Source of the DNA: Tautonia marina
GTDB lineage: Bacteria > Planctomycetota > Planctomycetia > Isosphaerales > Isosphaeraceae
Length of the DNA stretch: 64,000 nucleotides
Assembly: GCF_009177065.1 (NCBI RefSeq)
Contig: NZ_WEZF01000004.1
Span: forward strand, 248,001 to 312,000
Direction: 5' to 3'
A program made the translations under genes and the position numbers. The notes beneath the pieces were generated by a model that was given only the letters and a program-made list of their open reading frames with translations, was not told where the DNA came from and searched no databases. This document shows, piece after piece, positions 1 to 9,732 of the stretch. How positions within the stretch are numbered: position 1 is the first letter of the stretch; every line of letters begins with the position of its first letter.

Positions 1-1
1 G

Positions 2-2317
2 GATCCGGTCTCACAGCAATACCGCCTCGCCGCGTCGGGAGTCGCCGGTCAATCCATCACCATTGACGCTGAGTCTGCTAGCGATGAGGGTGAGCTTCCT
101 CCTGAAGTCGTCGAGGTGGCACGCAGCGGGATGCATTTCCTCGTCGAAAACCTCCAGTCCGATCATCGCTTCGATCGCGAATGGATCACTCGCCATCGAC
201 TCGGATCACTGATCGCCCTCCCACTGAGTGTTGCGGGAGAACGGCACGGGATTCTATCCGCCGCGATGCGATCGGAACCGAGTGACGAATGCCTCGATGC
301 GTTGCTCGGTTTTGCATCGATTATCTCTGCTTCTCTCAATGATGTTCAACTGCTCTATGGTGAACTTTCTGCACGCGTCGATGCTGAAGCTGAGCATCGG
401 AGGTTTCAATCCATTGTCGATTTGATCCCGATCGGGGTGGTCCTCGTGACCGGCCCCAATCCCCGAGTAACCTTGATCAACCCCGCATGTCGAGAGATGC
501 TCGGCCGAGACCATCTCGCCCCGATGTCCCTGCAGCAGTTTTCCAGGCTCTTCCCAGTTCGGGCACTCGACGGCTCACCCATTGCAGAATTCAATCGCCC
601 CCTCTGGCGATCCTTTTTCCGCGCCGAGGAAGTCAGAGAGACGATCCGTTACGTTCGGCCTGACGGGGTAGAGCGAATTTTTGAGGTCATTGCCCATCCA
701 TTTCCCACCGTTGATGGAGGTGCAATCGCAACTTACCACGACATCACCGAACGAAGTGAGTTGCAATCCGATCTTTCAATGCGGGCCGCTCAGCTCAAAG
801 CCCTGCTGGATCACTTACCCGTGGGGGTCGCCTACTTCGATCTCGATTGTCAGTGTCGTGCTTGCAATGGTCCCGCCTGGCGAATTCTTGGCCGTTCACG
901 GTCTCAGATTATTGGCGCAACGGCCGCAGAACTATTCGCGGATTCTCCGGACTTATTGTCGGCAGTGCGACGTTGTGTGGCCGATTTGGAGCCCCATGTT
1001 CAAATCAATGCCCCCTGGACGGAAGCGACCGGCGGCGATTCGATTCGTTATCTCGAATGGCGCTTCGAGCCCCTCTTGACCTCGAACCGAGAGCCGATCG
1101 GGGCCCTTGCCCTGATCGGGGATGTCACGGCCCGAAAGCGGACTGCCGACGCAATGCAGAAGGCCAAGGACGATGCCGAACGATCTGCCCGGAATAAGTC
1201 TCGCTTCCTGTCGGCCATCAGCCACGATCTGAGAACGCCAGTCAATGCGCTCAACTTGCTCGCCGAAACCATCGGTCGGCGTCTCGGGGAACTTCCCCGG
1301 GACGATGAGTTGACCCGGCTCTCCAGCTACCTGAAACGGGCCTCTGGGAACCTTGCCGAACTGGTGAGCGACCTGCTCGATTTGACTTGTTTTGATTCCG
1401 GAGTTATCAATCAACATCAAGTCGAGTTTCCGATTGAGGACTGGCTTGATTCCACCCTCGGACCTATGCGTCTGGCCGCCCAGGAGAAGAAACTCACGTT
1501 CACCTGGGAATTCGAAGGGACACATCACTGGATTCGCGCAGACCGTGTCAAGCTGGGTAGGGTCCTCTCAAACCTTGTCGGAAACGCGATCAAATTTACG
1601 GAATCGGGTTTTATCCGGGTGAGAATTACCTTACCGACTGATGGTCGCCTCCAATTCTGCGTCGAGGACTCGGGGCCCGGTATCCCAGCGACTCAACTTG
1701 GGCAAATCTTTGACGAGTTCGCCCAGCTCCGTAATCCCGAACGAGATCGCACGAAGGGAACCGGGCTAGGACTGGCAATCTGCCGACGCCTTGTGGAAGC
1801 CGTCGGTGGCCGAATGGAGGTCTCAAGTACCTCCGGAACAGGTAGTTGCTTCATCGCGGTTTTTCCGGTCACCCCCTTGCCGTGCCCTCCTGGAACGTAC
1901 TCCTCCTCCATCCAGCATTCGTCCGAAGGGACGACTCTGGGTGACCGACCTCGCGTCCTTCTTGTTGAAGACGACGAGACAACGCGCCTACCAATGAGCC
2001 ATCTGCTCGAACTCTCCGGCTTTGATGTCCAAACCGCCTGCGATGGACCAGAGGCCCTTGAATGGCTTGCTCAAGAACGTCCCACCTTGGTCCTTCTCGA
2101 TCTGATGATGCCACGAATGGACGGCATCGAGGTACTCCGCCGGATTCGAGGTGATAATCAGCTCGCCGATTTGCCTGTTCTTATTCTTTCTGGGGATGTC
2201 CTTGATGAACGAATCCAGCAACTAAGATCGCTCGGCGTGAGTGGCACCCTCTCCAAGCCAATCGACTTCGACCGACTCCTTACCGTACTTGAGGAACTCC
2301 TGATCCAATCGGCTTGA
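2..2317 (+). CDS. Hybrid sensor histidine kinase (GAF-PAS-PAS-HisKA-HATPase-REC), 5' truncated
   Basis: The frame is open to the left edge, so the true start lies outside the window; a GTG at 116 is only an internal candidate. Residues before about nt 350 look like the end of a GAF domain. Two PAS-like sensor domains follow (about nt 390-760 and 790-1130). The dimerisation/phosphoacceptor box reads FLSAISHDLRTPVN, with the His codon at 1223-1225. The ATPase domain has an N box (NLVGNAIKFTESG), a G1 box (DSGPGIP) and a G2 box (GTGLGLAI). A C-terminal receiver domain carries the acidic start VLLVEDDE, the phosphoacceptor Asp in LLDLMMPRMDG (codon 2099-2101) and the conserved Lys in LSKPID. It probably autophosphorylates on His and passes phosphate to its own receiver; no transmembrane segment is visible, so it looks cytoplasmic. 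The signal sensed is unknown. Confidence 0.93.
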   Translation, partial: DPVSQQYRLAASGVAGQSITIDAESASDEGELPPEVVEVARSGMHFLVENLQSDHRFDREWITRHRLGSLIALPLSVAGERHGILSAAMRSEPSDECLDALLGFASIISASLNDVQLLYGELSARVDAEAEHRRFQSIVDLIPIGVVLVTGPNPRVTLINPACREMLGRDHLAPMSLQQFSRLFPVRALDGSPIAEFNRPLWRSFFRAEEVRETIRYVRPDGVERIFEVIAHPFPTVDGGAIATYHDITERSELQSDLSMRAAQLKALLDHLPVGVAYFDLDCQCRACNGPAWRILGRSRSQIIGATAAELFADSPDLLSAVRRCVADLEPHVQINAPWTEATGGDSIRYLEWRFEPLLTSNREPIGALALIGDVTARKRTADAMQKAKDDAERSARNKSRFLSAISHDLRTPVNALNLLAETIGRRLGELPRDDELTRLSSYLKRASGNLAELVSDLLDLTCFDSGVINQHQVEFPIEDWLDSTLGPMRLAAQEKKLTFTWEFEGTHHWIRADRVKLGRVLSNLVGNAIKFTESGFIRVRITLPTDGRLQFCVEDSGPGIPATQLGQIFDEFAQLRNPERDRTKGTGLGLAICRRLVEAVGGRMEVSSTSGTGSCFIAVFPVTPLPCPPGTYSSSIQHSSEGTTLGDRPRVLLVEDDETTRLPMSHLLELSGFDVQTACDGPEALEWLAQERPTLVLLDLMMPRMDGIEVLRRIRGDNQLADLPVLILSGDVLDERIQQLRSLGVSGTLSKPIDFDRLLTVLEELLIQSA

Positions 2318-2582
2318 ACCTCCTCTTCAAGCGAATGAAACGCGTAGCTTACGACCCTATCGTCAAACACGAAATGTCGGACCGGGACTGATCTGGAATC
2401 GACCTTTCAATCGGCACTTCATCCATACTCAACACGATCGAATGAACGATTCATTCCGCTTCTTCGATGAGAAAACCTCGAGCATGAACGGTCAAATAAA
2501 AAACCGACCGAGTCAAACTCGGTCGGTCAGGACTGCTAACGCAGGTAAGCGTTGATTCAACAGACGAAACTTAACGGGCGAA
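2318..2582. other. Intergenic region between sensor kinase and cta operon end
   Basis: The two flanking genes converge here. The only clear structure is the terminator at 2496-2527. No gene is supported. Confidence 0.6.
2496..2527 (-). terminator. Rho-independent terminator of the ACIII-caa3 operon
   Basis: A perfect 10-bp stem (arms 2503-2512 and 2518-2527, 5-base loop) is followed, reading the minus strand, by a run of six T, an A and three T. It sits 56 bases past the stop codon of the last oxidase gene. Confidence 0.88.
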
Positions 2583-3002
2583 TTAGTGTGAAGCTCCCGT
2601 GTGATGAGCTCCTGACTCATCGTGTGCAATATTCATCAGCGCGGTATCTGGATCAGGGAGCCCACCGAAATACGCCGAAGCCGCCTCACGAGACTCACCT
2701 TGATGGAGAATCGGAGAAATCCAACCCCGACTCAGAAAATCCGAGAGAGAGAAAGCGATGAGAATCAACAGCCAGAACGTTCCCGAACCGGCAAACAGCC
2801 AGGTCAAACGACTGCTGAACCTGAGATGCATGAAATAGAGCATGATCAGGACAGCTTTGATCGTCGCGATGGTTAAGGCGATCGGAATTTCGAAAACTCC
2901 GAGCTCAAAGACCAGGGCAACCACGACCGTCAGAACCATCAAGGCCATCAGGATCGCGAAGATGACAAAATTGGTTCGGAGTGAGATAACGTGCTGGCTC
3001 AT
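2583..3002 (-). CDS. ctaF: Cytochrome c oxidase subunit IV (prokaryotic COX4 type)
   Basis: A 139-residue protein with three hydrophobic segments (about residues 10-33, 38-60 and 66-90) and the family-typical sequence KAVLIMLYFMHLRFSS in the second and third segments. It is the small accessory membrane subunit of the caa3 oxidase and is thought to stabilise assembly rather than bind cofactors. It overlaps the end of subunit III by four bases (ATGA), so translation is probably coupled. The polar C-terminal tail of about 50 residues is longer than in minimal family members. It is the last gene of the operon, followed by a strong terminator. Confidence 0.9.
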   Translation of the reverse strand: MSQHVISLRTNFVIFAILMALMVLTVVVALVFELGVFEIPIALTIATIKAVLIMLYFMHLRFSSRLTWLFAGSGTFWLLILIAFSLSDFLSRGWISPILHQGESREAASAYFGGLPDPDTALMNIAHDESGAHHTGASH

Positions 3003-3673
3003 CGGTTAATCAAGTAGAGGATTGGATAAAGGAAAACCCAGACGATGTCAACGAAGTGCCAGTAAAGGCCGAGCATCTCGATCTGGGTAGCACCGCCGCC
3101 AGTAAACCATCGTCGTTGCACAAGGACCGCCATGATGGCGATGATCACGATCCCAATAACCATGTGTAACGCATGGATACCCGTGAGCGTGAAGTAGAAC
3201 GACCAGAAGAGAATCTGTCGTCCTGGATAGCGGTCCTGATTGAAATTGATACCCGGAACCAGTTCGAGGTGGTAATCATGGATCCACTCATACGCCTTGA
3301 CTCCGAGAAAGACCGAGCCAAGAACGATTGTGGCAACCAGAAACAGCACTGTGTTCCGATGTTGCCGGAGCTGAGATGCTCGAACAGCCAATGCCATGGC
3401 CAAGCTGGAAACGAGCAATACCGCAGTATTGTACGCCCCAAGGATGGGGTCGAGATGCTCACTCGCGGCCTTCATCGCAGGTCCGTAGAGGGTCTGGACC
3501 ACCGCAAAGGCGCCCAGGACCCCCCCGAAAAACAGAACCTCAGTCGAGAGAAACGCCCACATACCGAGGCTGGAACTCTCGTGCTGCTGTTGCAGATCCT
3601 CGAAGTGGTGGTACAGGTACGTATCGTCCTGACCGTAGGTATTGTCGTGGGCGGTCGCCGATGGGCTAGACAA
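2999..3673 (-). CDS. ctaE: Cytochrome c oxidase subunit III
   Basis: A 224-residue polytopic membrane protein. Family hallmarks include [15 protein letters not shown] near residue 37, [12 protein letters not shown] in the middle and [19 protein letters not shown] at the C-terminus. Subunit III carries no redox centre and supports proton uptake and stability of subunit I. The start codon is TTG at 3673, preceded by AGGAG inside the last codons of subunit I; the genes overlap by eight bases. No ATG occurs before residue 38, so the TTG start is preferred. Confidence 0.93.
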   Translation of the reverse strand: MSSPSATAHDNTYGQDDTYLYHHFEDLQQQHESSSLGMWAFLSTEVLFFGGVLGAFAVVQTLYGPAMKAASEHLDPILGAYNTAVLLVSSLAMALAVRASQLRQHRNTVLFLVATIVLGSVFLGVKAYEWIHDYHLELVPGINFNQDRYPGRQILFWSFYFTLTGIHALHMVIGIVIIAIMAVLVQRRWFTGGGATQIEMLGLYWHFVDIVWVFLYPILYLINR

Positions 3674-5345
3674 TGCCTTGCTCCTGCACTTCGCGTTGCT
3701 GGTCAGCGAATTCCTGCAACTCGTAGTCGTAGGGACCGCTGGTCACGATCTTGGTATCAAGGAAATTGTGGGTAGGGGGAGGACTCGAGGTCTCCCATTC
3801 AAGTCCGGATGCCGCCCAGGGATTAGGGCCTGCGATCTTACCGACCTTCAGGGAGATCAGCAAATAGATCAGAGGCATCATGTATCCAACGGCGAGAACG
3901 GAGGCACCAGCCGTCGACATAACATTCAAGACCTGATATTCCTCCGGGTACTCGTAATATCGACGAGGCATCCCGATATATCCCAGGAGGAACTGCGGGA
4001 AAAATGTTAGGTTGAAGCCAATAAAAACGGTCAAGGCTGAAAGTGCGCCCCAGAATTCCGAGTACATCCGGCCAGTGATCTTGGGCCACCAGAAGTGAAG
4101 GCCCCCGAGGTAGGCCATCACCATCCCACCGACCATGATGTAATGGAAGTGAGCGACGACGAAATACGTGTCGTGGACATGAACATCGGTCGCCATCGTC
4201 GAAAGGACCAAACCGGTCAGCCCTCCGATCGTGAACAAACCGATGAACCCAAGAGCGTAGAGCATCGGGGTCTTGAACGAAACCGACCCTTTATACAAGG
4301 TCGCTGTCCAGTTGAAGACCTTGATGCCCGAAGGCACGGCCACGAGGAAGCTCAAAACCGAGAAGATCATGCCTGCGTACATCGACTGACTGGAGACAAA
4401 CATATGATGTCCCCAGACCAGAAAGCCGAGAACCGCGATCGCAAGTAAGGCACCCGCCATGAAGGAATAGCCGAAAATCTTCTTGCGAGCGAATGCGGTA
4501 ACAATCTCACTGATCACGCCGAAGCTCGGCAAGATCATAATGTAAACCGCAGGATGGCTGTAAAACCAGAAGAGGTGCTGGAACAGAAGCGGATCACCAC
4601 CGTAGGCCGGATCAAAGATTCCAACCTTGAACAGTCGCTCAACGGCGACCAGGATAATCGTGATCGCGAGAACCGGTGTTCCAAGGACAATGATCAGGCT
4701 GGTTGCGTAATGCGCCCAGATAAATAACGGCAAACGCAACCAAGTCATCCCGGGAGCCCTCATCGTGTGGACTGTCACGATAAAGTTGAGGGCTGTCAGG
4801 ATGGAAGAGAACCCAACGATGAAGATCCCGAGCGCAGCGGCAATGACTTGAGTGTTCGAAAACATGGTCGAGTAGGGCGTGTAGAACGTCCAACCGGTAT
4901 CCACCCCACCTGCAACAAGAGCATAGAGGGTGAAGAGCCCGCCGATCATGTAAATATACCAGCTCATGAGGTTGAGCCGGGGGAACGCCAGGTCTCGGGC
5001 ACCAATCATCAAGGGAAGCAGAAAATTTCCAAGGACCGCCGGAACACCAGGGATCAAGAAGAAAAACACCATGAACACGCCATGGATCGTGAACGACCGG
5101 TTGTAGTCGTCCGGCGAACCGAAGACGTCGCCGCGCGGCGTCATCAATTCAAGTCGCAGGAGCGTAGCGGCCGCTCCACCGAGTAAGAAGAAAACCGTGA
5201 TCGAAATCATGTAGAGCAAACCGATCCGCTTATGATCGGTCGTCAGGAGCCAACTTTTGACAGTATAGTCAGCTCCCAGATAGCCCATGTTCGAGTCCGA
5301 CTCTTCGATCACTCTGGGATCATCGGAACGCGGTGCCGTGCTCAT
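3666..5345 (-). CDS. ctaD: Cytochrome c oxidase subunit I (A2-type heme-copper oxidase)
   Basis: The 559-residue catalytic subunit reduces O2 to water at a heme a3-CuB centre and pumps protons. Visible ligands are His88 (IHG, low-spin heme), His264 in YSHPAVY with the cross-linking Tyr268, His313/His314 (WGHHMF) for CuB, and His399/His401 in VAHFHYIM. The YSHPAVY motif replaces the HPEVY glutamate of A1-type enzymes, so this is an A2-type oxidase as in Thermus and Rhodothermus caa3. The start codon overlaps the subunit II stop by one base (TGATG). Confidence 0.96.
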   Translation of the reverse strand: MSTAPRSDDPRVIEESDSNMGYLGADYTVKSWLLTTDHKRIGLLYMISITVFFLLGGAAATLLRLELMTPRGDVFGSPDDYNRSFTIHGVFMVFFFLIPGVPAVLGNFLLPLMIGARDLAFPRLNLMSWYIYMIGGLFTLYALVAGGVDTGWTFYTPYSTMFSNTQVIAAALGIFIVGFSSILTALNFIVTVHTMRAPGMTWLRLPLFIWAHYATSLIIVLGTPVLAITIILVAVERLFKVGIFDPAYGGDPLLFQHLFWFYSHPAVYIMILPSFGVISEIVTAFARKKIFGYSFMAGALLAIAVLGFLVWGHHMFVSSQSMYAGMIFSVLSFLVAVPSGIKVFNWTATLYKGSVSFKTPMLYALGFIGLFTIGGLTGLVLSTMATDVHVHDTYFVVAHFHYIMVGGMVMAYLGGLHFWWPKITGRMYSEFWGALSALTVFIGFNLTFFPQFLLGYIGMPRRYYEYPEEYQVLNVMSTAGASVLAVGYMMPLIYLLISLKVGKIAGPNPWAASGLEWETSSPPPTHNFLDTKIVTSGPYDYELQEFADQQREVQEQGIV

Positions 5346-6403
5346 CAGTCCGTACCTCCGTTCGCCGCAGCCCCACCCATGAAGTCGGTAATGTTGGACG
5401 AGGCTCCTTCACCTTCAGACATCCCACGATCCGTGAGAGTCCGGTTCGGACGACCTCGACCAATCGATTTAATGTAGGAAACCAGTTTCAAAAGGTCTTC
5501 CTCTGGAATCTGGCCTGCAAACGAGGGCATCAGGGGTTCATACCCGGAGACTACCTCCTCCATGGGGCGCAGGATCGAGTCGCGAACGTATCGCTCATCC
5601 GCGACGATAATCCTCGAGCCACTCTGTGGATCTTTCGGGTCGTTTAGCAGAGGAACAGGCCCTCCAAAAACTCCCTCCAGAGGAGGAGCTTTCACGGTCG
5701 AATTGGCCCCGTGGCAACCACTGCAGTGGTACTGGCGGAACAACGCCTCACCTTCCGCGGCCAATCCGTTTGTCTCACTACTCCCTTCAAGCCAGGCCTC
5801 GTAATCGGCGGGCTCCATCACCGTGACCCAGCCACCCATGCGAGAATGCTCAGTTCCGCAATATTCCGTGCAAAACAACCGAAAACGTCCGACTTTCGTG
5901 GGATGAAACCACATCGACGTGTAACGACCGGGGAGCACGTCCTGCTTAGCTCGGAAATCCGGGATGTAATAGCTGTGAATCACATCCTCAGAGGTCATGA
6001 TCAGCCGAACCGGCTTTCCAGCCGGCACGTGCAACGCATTGATCTCGCTGCTTCCTTCAGGGTGCTGAGCCTTCCACATCCACTGCTTGCCAGTGACGTA
6101 GATTTCGATCGAGTCACCAGGAGGACTGACCAGCTCGAAGTAAATGACGGCCCCCCAAATGAAGAGGCCGATTCCGATCAATGTCGGGACCGTAATGTAA
6201 ATCGCTTCGGCCAGTGGGCTCGAATCGCGAATGTTGGATCGGTCTGCTTTCGAACCACGCCGATATTTGACGGCGAAGAAAAGGACGAAAAAGCAAAACG
6301 CGAAGGTAAACGCCGCGCTAACGATCATGAGCCCAATGTAAAGGGCATCGACCTTCGGCGCGAACGTTGAGGCTGAGTCGGGGAAGAGTGGGAATTCCCA
6401 CAT
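5345..6403 (-). CDS. ctaC: Cytochrome c oxidase subunit II with fused cytochrome c domain (caa3 type)
   Basis: A 352-residue protein that accepts electrons into CuA. It has two transmembrane segments (about residues 18-45 and 68-90), then the cupredoxin domain with CuA ligands His143, Cys178, Cys182, His186 and Met189 ([12 protein letters not shown]). A cytochrome c domain follows with CSGCH at 227-231 and a likely axial Met at 292. The fused heme domain defines a caa3 oxidase. I chose the ATG at 6403 because longer in-frame starts would run far into the SCO gene and add an arginine-rich tail unlike the family. The gene begins 16 bases after the SCO stop. Confidence 0.95.
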   Translation of the reverse strand: MWEFPLFPDSASTFAPKVDALYIGLMIVSAAFTFAFCFFVLFFAVKYRRGSKADRSNIRDSSPLAEAIYITVPTLIGIGLFIWGAVIYFELVSPPGDSIEIYVTGKQWMWKAQHPEGSSEINALHVPAGKPVRLIMTSEDVIHSYYIPDFRAKQDVLPGRYTSMWFHPTKVGRFRLFCTEYCGTEHSRMGGWVTVMEPADYEAWLEGSSETNGLAAEGEALFRQYHCSGCHGANSTVKAPPLEGVFGGPVPLLNDPKDPQSGSRIIVADERYVRDSILRPMEEVVSGYEPLMPSFAGQIPEEDLLKLVSYIKSIGRGRPNRTLTDRGMSEGEGASSNITDFMGGAAANGGTD

Positions 6404-6419
6404 AGTTCCATGTTCTCGC

Positions 6420-7334
6420 TTAACGGTCCGAGTGGGCGTTCGATGTTTGGATCGTCGATGCGGAGGAAACCGATGTCCTCCGCCGGTCCCTGACAAACAT
6501 GGCAATCATGAACGAACCAAGGCTGAGCACAGTCACCATGCCCAGAAGTCGGACAACGTTCATGATCGCAAAACTGTACGACCCGCTCTCCGGGTCGTAA
6601 ACATAGCAAAGCAGTAATGCTTGCTCAACGACACCGCCAATCGTCCCCTCCGAAGCATCGGTCAAAGCCAGTCTGAGATCTCGAGCAGGATAGCTGATCC
6701 CGTAGACGTAACGAGAGATCCGACCCTCCGGGGTCAGAAACACCAGCCCGGCAGCATGAGCGTAAAGCTTGGACTGAGGATTGTAGGTGTACGAGAAACC
6801 AGCAGAGTCCGCGAGGGAATCGATCGTCTCCTGATCCTGGGTCGTCAGAAAATGCCAACCACTTCTCGCCTCATCCCCAGAAAAATGATACGCCCTCATC
6901 ACCGCCGATTCCTTTGCGAGCGCTGACTCGGAAGAATCTGCGGGATTAATGCTCACGCTGATCACGTCGAAGGCCTGACCGACGGTGTAATCGTTCAGAA
7001 CATTGAGACTGCGAACCAGACCGTCGAGGACCTGATTGCACAGCAAGGGACAATCGAAATAAACAAGGTTCAGAATCACAGGCCGGTCACCCATCAGATC
7101 TCCGAGCCGAACGGTTTCGCCCAGCTCATTCTGAAAGACGAGGTCGAGGGGAACCTGAGAACCCGGTTTCTGCTCGAATTTGACTCTGGAAAGAATCCCT
7201 GGCTGAGGTGTCAGTTCAGGTTGTTCCGTTCGCGTCGGCGAGGGTTGAGCCAGCGATGATGAAGTCGTGAGCAACCCCATCACCATGATCAACACCGAGA
7301 AGCACGATCGTAACGAACGGAGGAAGAAATTCAT
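6420..7334 (-). CDS. SCO1/SenC-family copper chaperone, membrane anchored
   Basis: A 304-residue exported protein with a thioredoxin fold. It has an N-terminal signal (about residues 1-30), the copper-binding motif CPLLC (Cys95, Cys99) and the distal conserved His193 (LYAHAAG). A C-terminal transmembrane helix at about residues 262-284 and an arginine-rich tail set it apart from N-anchored SCO proteins. SCO proteins deliver or reduce copper at the CuA site of subunit II, and its position directly before ctaC fits that role. It overlaps the upstream small membrane protein by four bases. Confidence 0.9.
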   Translation of the reverse strand: MNFFLRSLRSCFSVLIMVMGLLTTSSSLAQPSPTRTEQPELTPQPGILSRVKFEQKPGSQVPLDLVFQNELGETVRLGDLMGDRPVILNLVYFDCPLLCNQVLDGLVRSLNVLNDYTVGQAFDVISVSINPADSSESALAKESAVMRAYHFSGDEARSGWHFLTTQDQETIDSLADSAGFSYTYNPQSKLYAHAAGLVFLTPEGRISRYVYGISYPARDLRLALTDASEGTIGGVVEQALLLCYVYDPESGSYSFAIMNVVRLLGMVTVLSLGSFMIAMFVRDRRRTSVSSASTIQTSNAHSDR

Positions 7335-7756
7335 TCCGACGTTCCTCCTGGATCCGATGACCGCGTGGGCAGACCCTGCTCTGCAATTATGGAGAGGGCG
7401 CGATCAATCGGTATATGAGCGACCCCTGAATCGCGATCAACCCATCCATAAGAGTCCAGTCGCTCGTTGACCTCTCGACGCATAATCTCCATGTCTCGGC
7501 TCGGTTTCTCCTGAAGCCGAGGTCCTGGGTAGAGGTCGTCATCTTCCAGGGCGAAGAGGGCGGACCGCTTCTGATCAAGACGTTCTTGGGCCTGATTGAA
7601 ACGCTCCGTCAGAAACGCGATTGCGATAAACACAATCACAACCACCACGGTCAACCCCACCGTGAACATGGCGATCGGGCCAACATGGATTCGGTCTTCC
7701 TGATATCCTCGAGCGTGAGGGTTGAGTGACTCATCATGATGAATCTGGTCAGCCAT
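7331..7756 (-). CDS. Small single-span membrane protein of the ACIII-caa3 operon
   Basis: A 141-residue protein of unknown function. A His/Asp-rich N-terminus is followed by one long hydrophobic segment (about residues 25-50), a charged stretch that may be coiled coil (about 51-70) and a C-terminal part with YGWVDRDSGVAHIPIDRA near residue 103. From memory, that YGWVDR...IPIDRA signature recurs in proteins encoded beside SCO and caa3 genes in other bacteria, but I cannot check this here. It starts three bases after the actF stop and overlaps the SCO gene by four. Position suggests an assembly factor or extra subunit linking ACIII and the oxidase; that is inference. Confidence 0.82.
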   Translation of the reverse strand: MADQIHHDESLNPHARGYQEDRIHVGPIAMFTVGLTVVVVIVFIAIAFLTERFNQAQERLDQKRSALFALEDDDLYPGPRLQEKPSRDMEIMRREVNERLDSYGWVDRDSGVAHIPIDRALSIIAEQGLPTRSSDPGGTSE

Positions 7757-7759
7757 TGG

Positions 7760-9109
7760 TCAGGCCCCCTCCGAATGCGAAGCATGTGCGGCATCGTGAT
7801 GTCGAAGCTCGACCAAACCTGGATCATGGTTGGCAAGCAAGGGCCGCGAGTTCAAGAAGTACACGAACGAAGCCAGCCAGAGACCACCGAGCCCAAGAAT
7901 TGCCGCGAGGTCAAGGAGATGCGGCACCGGGCTCTGGTATCCGAGCGATGGCCCAAGAAGCCAGTACAGATCCACAAGATGAATCACAAAGATGAAGGAC
8001 GCGATGGCTCGCAAACGCGTCGCCTTCTCTTTGTTTGAGCGGAAGAGCAGCACGAAAAACGGAAGGAAGAAGTGAAAGATCGCCAGGAAGCCAACAACGT
8101 ACTGCCAGCCGTGCTGTGAACGTTGGAGGTACCACGGGATTTCCTCGCTGAGATCGCCACTCCAGACAATCAGAAACTGGCTGTATGAAGTGTATGCCCA
8201 AAGCATCACGAAGGCGAGCATCAGGTTTCCAAGATCCCTGAGTCGTTTCGGCTGGACAATGTCACCGAGAGCTCCTCGATCCGCCAGCAATGTCGTGACG
8301 ATGTTAAGCAAGGCGAATGTTTGAAGTCCCATCCCGACGATCAACATCGCTCCGTAAATGGTCGAGTACCAATCGGGATCGAGCGACATCCCCCAGTCAA
8401 ACATGGCAAAGGTGCCCGTCAAGAAGGCTAGGATCAGTCCTGGGGCCCCAAGAAGCGCCATTCTTCGGGTCGGGATGGAGGGATTCGAGACTCGATCCTG
8501 TTCGTTTGACCAACGAACCAACAAGAACGCAAGCCCCCCCCAGATCGCAAAGTATCCAGCCGACCTTGCGAAGTAAAAGGGGCGCTGAAACCAGATCTCT
8601 TTATGATTGAAGTGCGAAGTATGCCCGTGCTCTTCGTACTCTCCGTGCTCCTCCGAGACTGCCGCATGCTGAGAATCAGAGTGAGCATCTGGGTGCTCAC
8701 CCTCAGCAGCATGATCATCCGCAGAAGAATGACTCGTCCCGTGCTCTGCTCCCGCCCAGGGATAGATCTGGTTGATTCCGAACGCGAGGGGCAAGAACAA
8801 GGGAGTCATCAATAGGAAGGTCGACGCTCCAGCTTCTAGAGGACGCCGAAGGATGAGGCCCCAGGTTCCCCCCGCAAGGTGATTGAGAAGGAGAAGACTA
8901 AGACAGGCAAAGGGCAACCCGAACCAAAAAATGTATGCGATCAGATATGATCGAAGGACCTGTTGGACGTCGAAGAAAGCGCCCACAATGCAGAGTAAGA
9001 GCCCAACAATTCCTACGATTCCGGCGATACGAAAGATCTGTTCCAAGCGACTGGCCAGGGGATCGCCGTTCCCACTGCCATCGCCACTCTTCCCGAAGAA
9101 ACTCGTCAC
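7760..9109 (-). CDS. actF: Alternative Complex III quinol-binding membrane subunit ActF
   Basis: A 449-residue polytopic membrane protein related to ActC/NrfD-type subunits, with about ten hydrophobic segments. In ACIII, ActC and ActF form the membrane core; ActF is the more diverged copy. An insertion at about residues 121-170, between segments corresponding to TM3 and TM4, contains eleven histidines with many Asp/Glu residues and may bind metal or be a flexible loop. The start is GTG at 9109, overlapping the actE stop by four bases. Confidence 0.88.
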   Translation of the reverse strand: MTSFFGKSGDGSGNGDPLASRLEQIFRIAGIVGIVGLLLCIVGAFFDVQQVLRSYLIAYIFWFGLPFACLSLLLLNHLAGGTWGLILRRPLEAGASTFLLMTPLFLPLAFGINQIYPWAGAEHGTSHSSADDHAAEGEHPDAHSDSQHAAVSEEHGEYEEHGHTSHFNHKEIWFQRPFYFARSAGYFAIWGGLAFLLVRWSNEQDRVSNPSIPTRRMALLGAPGLILAFLTGTFAMFDWGMSLDPDWYSTIYGAMLIVGMGLQTFALLNIVTTLLADRGALGDIVQPKRLRDLGNLMLAFVMLWAYTSYSQFLIVWSGDLSEEIPWYLQRSQHGWQYVVGFLAIFHFFLPFFVLLFRSNKEKATRLRAIASFIFVIHLVDLYWLLGPSLGYQSPVPHLLDLAAILGLGGLWLASFVYFLNSRPLLANHDPGLVELRHHDAAHASHSEGA

Positions 9110-9732
9110 TGGGCCGCCTCCTGGGACTGCTCAACCCGCTGCCGGTCGGCCTCGTCAAGGCTGTCAATCGGAGCATTCTGACTGAGTTGAAGGGCCTTAA
9201 TATACGCAACCACTGCCCAGCGGTCTTGAGGCTTGATGCGGTGTGCGTAGGAATACATCGCCCCGTAACCTCGGCTGATCACGTCGAACAGATGACCAAC
9301 CGGGATCTCTCGCAGGCGTTGTTCGTGCAGGCTCGGGGGCTTTGGCATTCCTCGTTGAACGATCATTCCCTGTCCGTCACCCACGCCGCCATGACAGGGT
9401 GAACAGAAGACAGTGAACTGGTCACGACCTCGTTCGAGAACGCCTTCGTCAACCGGGAACGGAAAGGTCGTGGCGAGTTGACCATCTTCCTGACCGTAAT
9501 AGAGATGTTCATCCGATCGAGCCCAACCACGAGCAACAGTGCCTGCGACAAGGGGACGGGCTGAGAAACCGTCTGGGAAAAAGGCGCTGGGCTCGTAGGT
9601 ATCATACCGAGGCTGATCGTACATCTCGGAACGGCAGCCGATGAAACCGAGTGTTCCGAGTACCAGAACCCTCAGGACTGCGCCTTTACGGTGACACGAG
9701 AAGCGATTCGACGATCGAGAAGTTGTGTTCAT
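9106..9732 (-). CDS. actE: Alternative Complex III monoheme cytochrome c subunit ActE
   Basis: A 208-residue exported cytochrome. After a basic N-terminus and a hydrophobic stretch, FIGC (Cys33) resembles a lipobox, so it may be a lipoprotein. The single heme site is CSPCH at residues 110-114, followed by GDGQGM and, downstream, GAMYSYAHRI, typical of the ActE family. It would carry electrons from the pentaheme subunit towards the cytochrome c tail of CtaC. Four-base overlaps link it to both neighbours (actD and actF). Confidence 0.9.
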   Translation of the reverse strand: MNTTSRSSNRFSCHRKGAVLRVLVLGTLGFIGCRSEMYDQPRYDTYEPSAFFPDGFSARPLVAGTVARGWARSDEHLYYGQEDGQLATTFPFPVDEGVLERGRDQFTVFCSPCHGGVGDGQGMIVQRGMPKPPSLHEQRLREIPVGHLFDVISRGYGAMYSYAHRIKPQDRWAVVAYIKALQLSQNAPIDSLDEADRQRVEQSQEAAQ

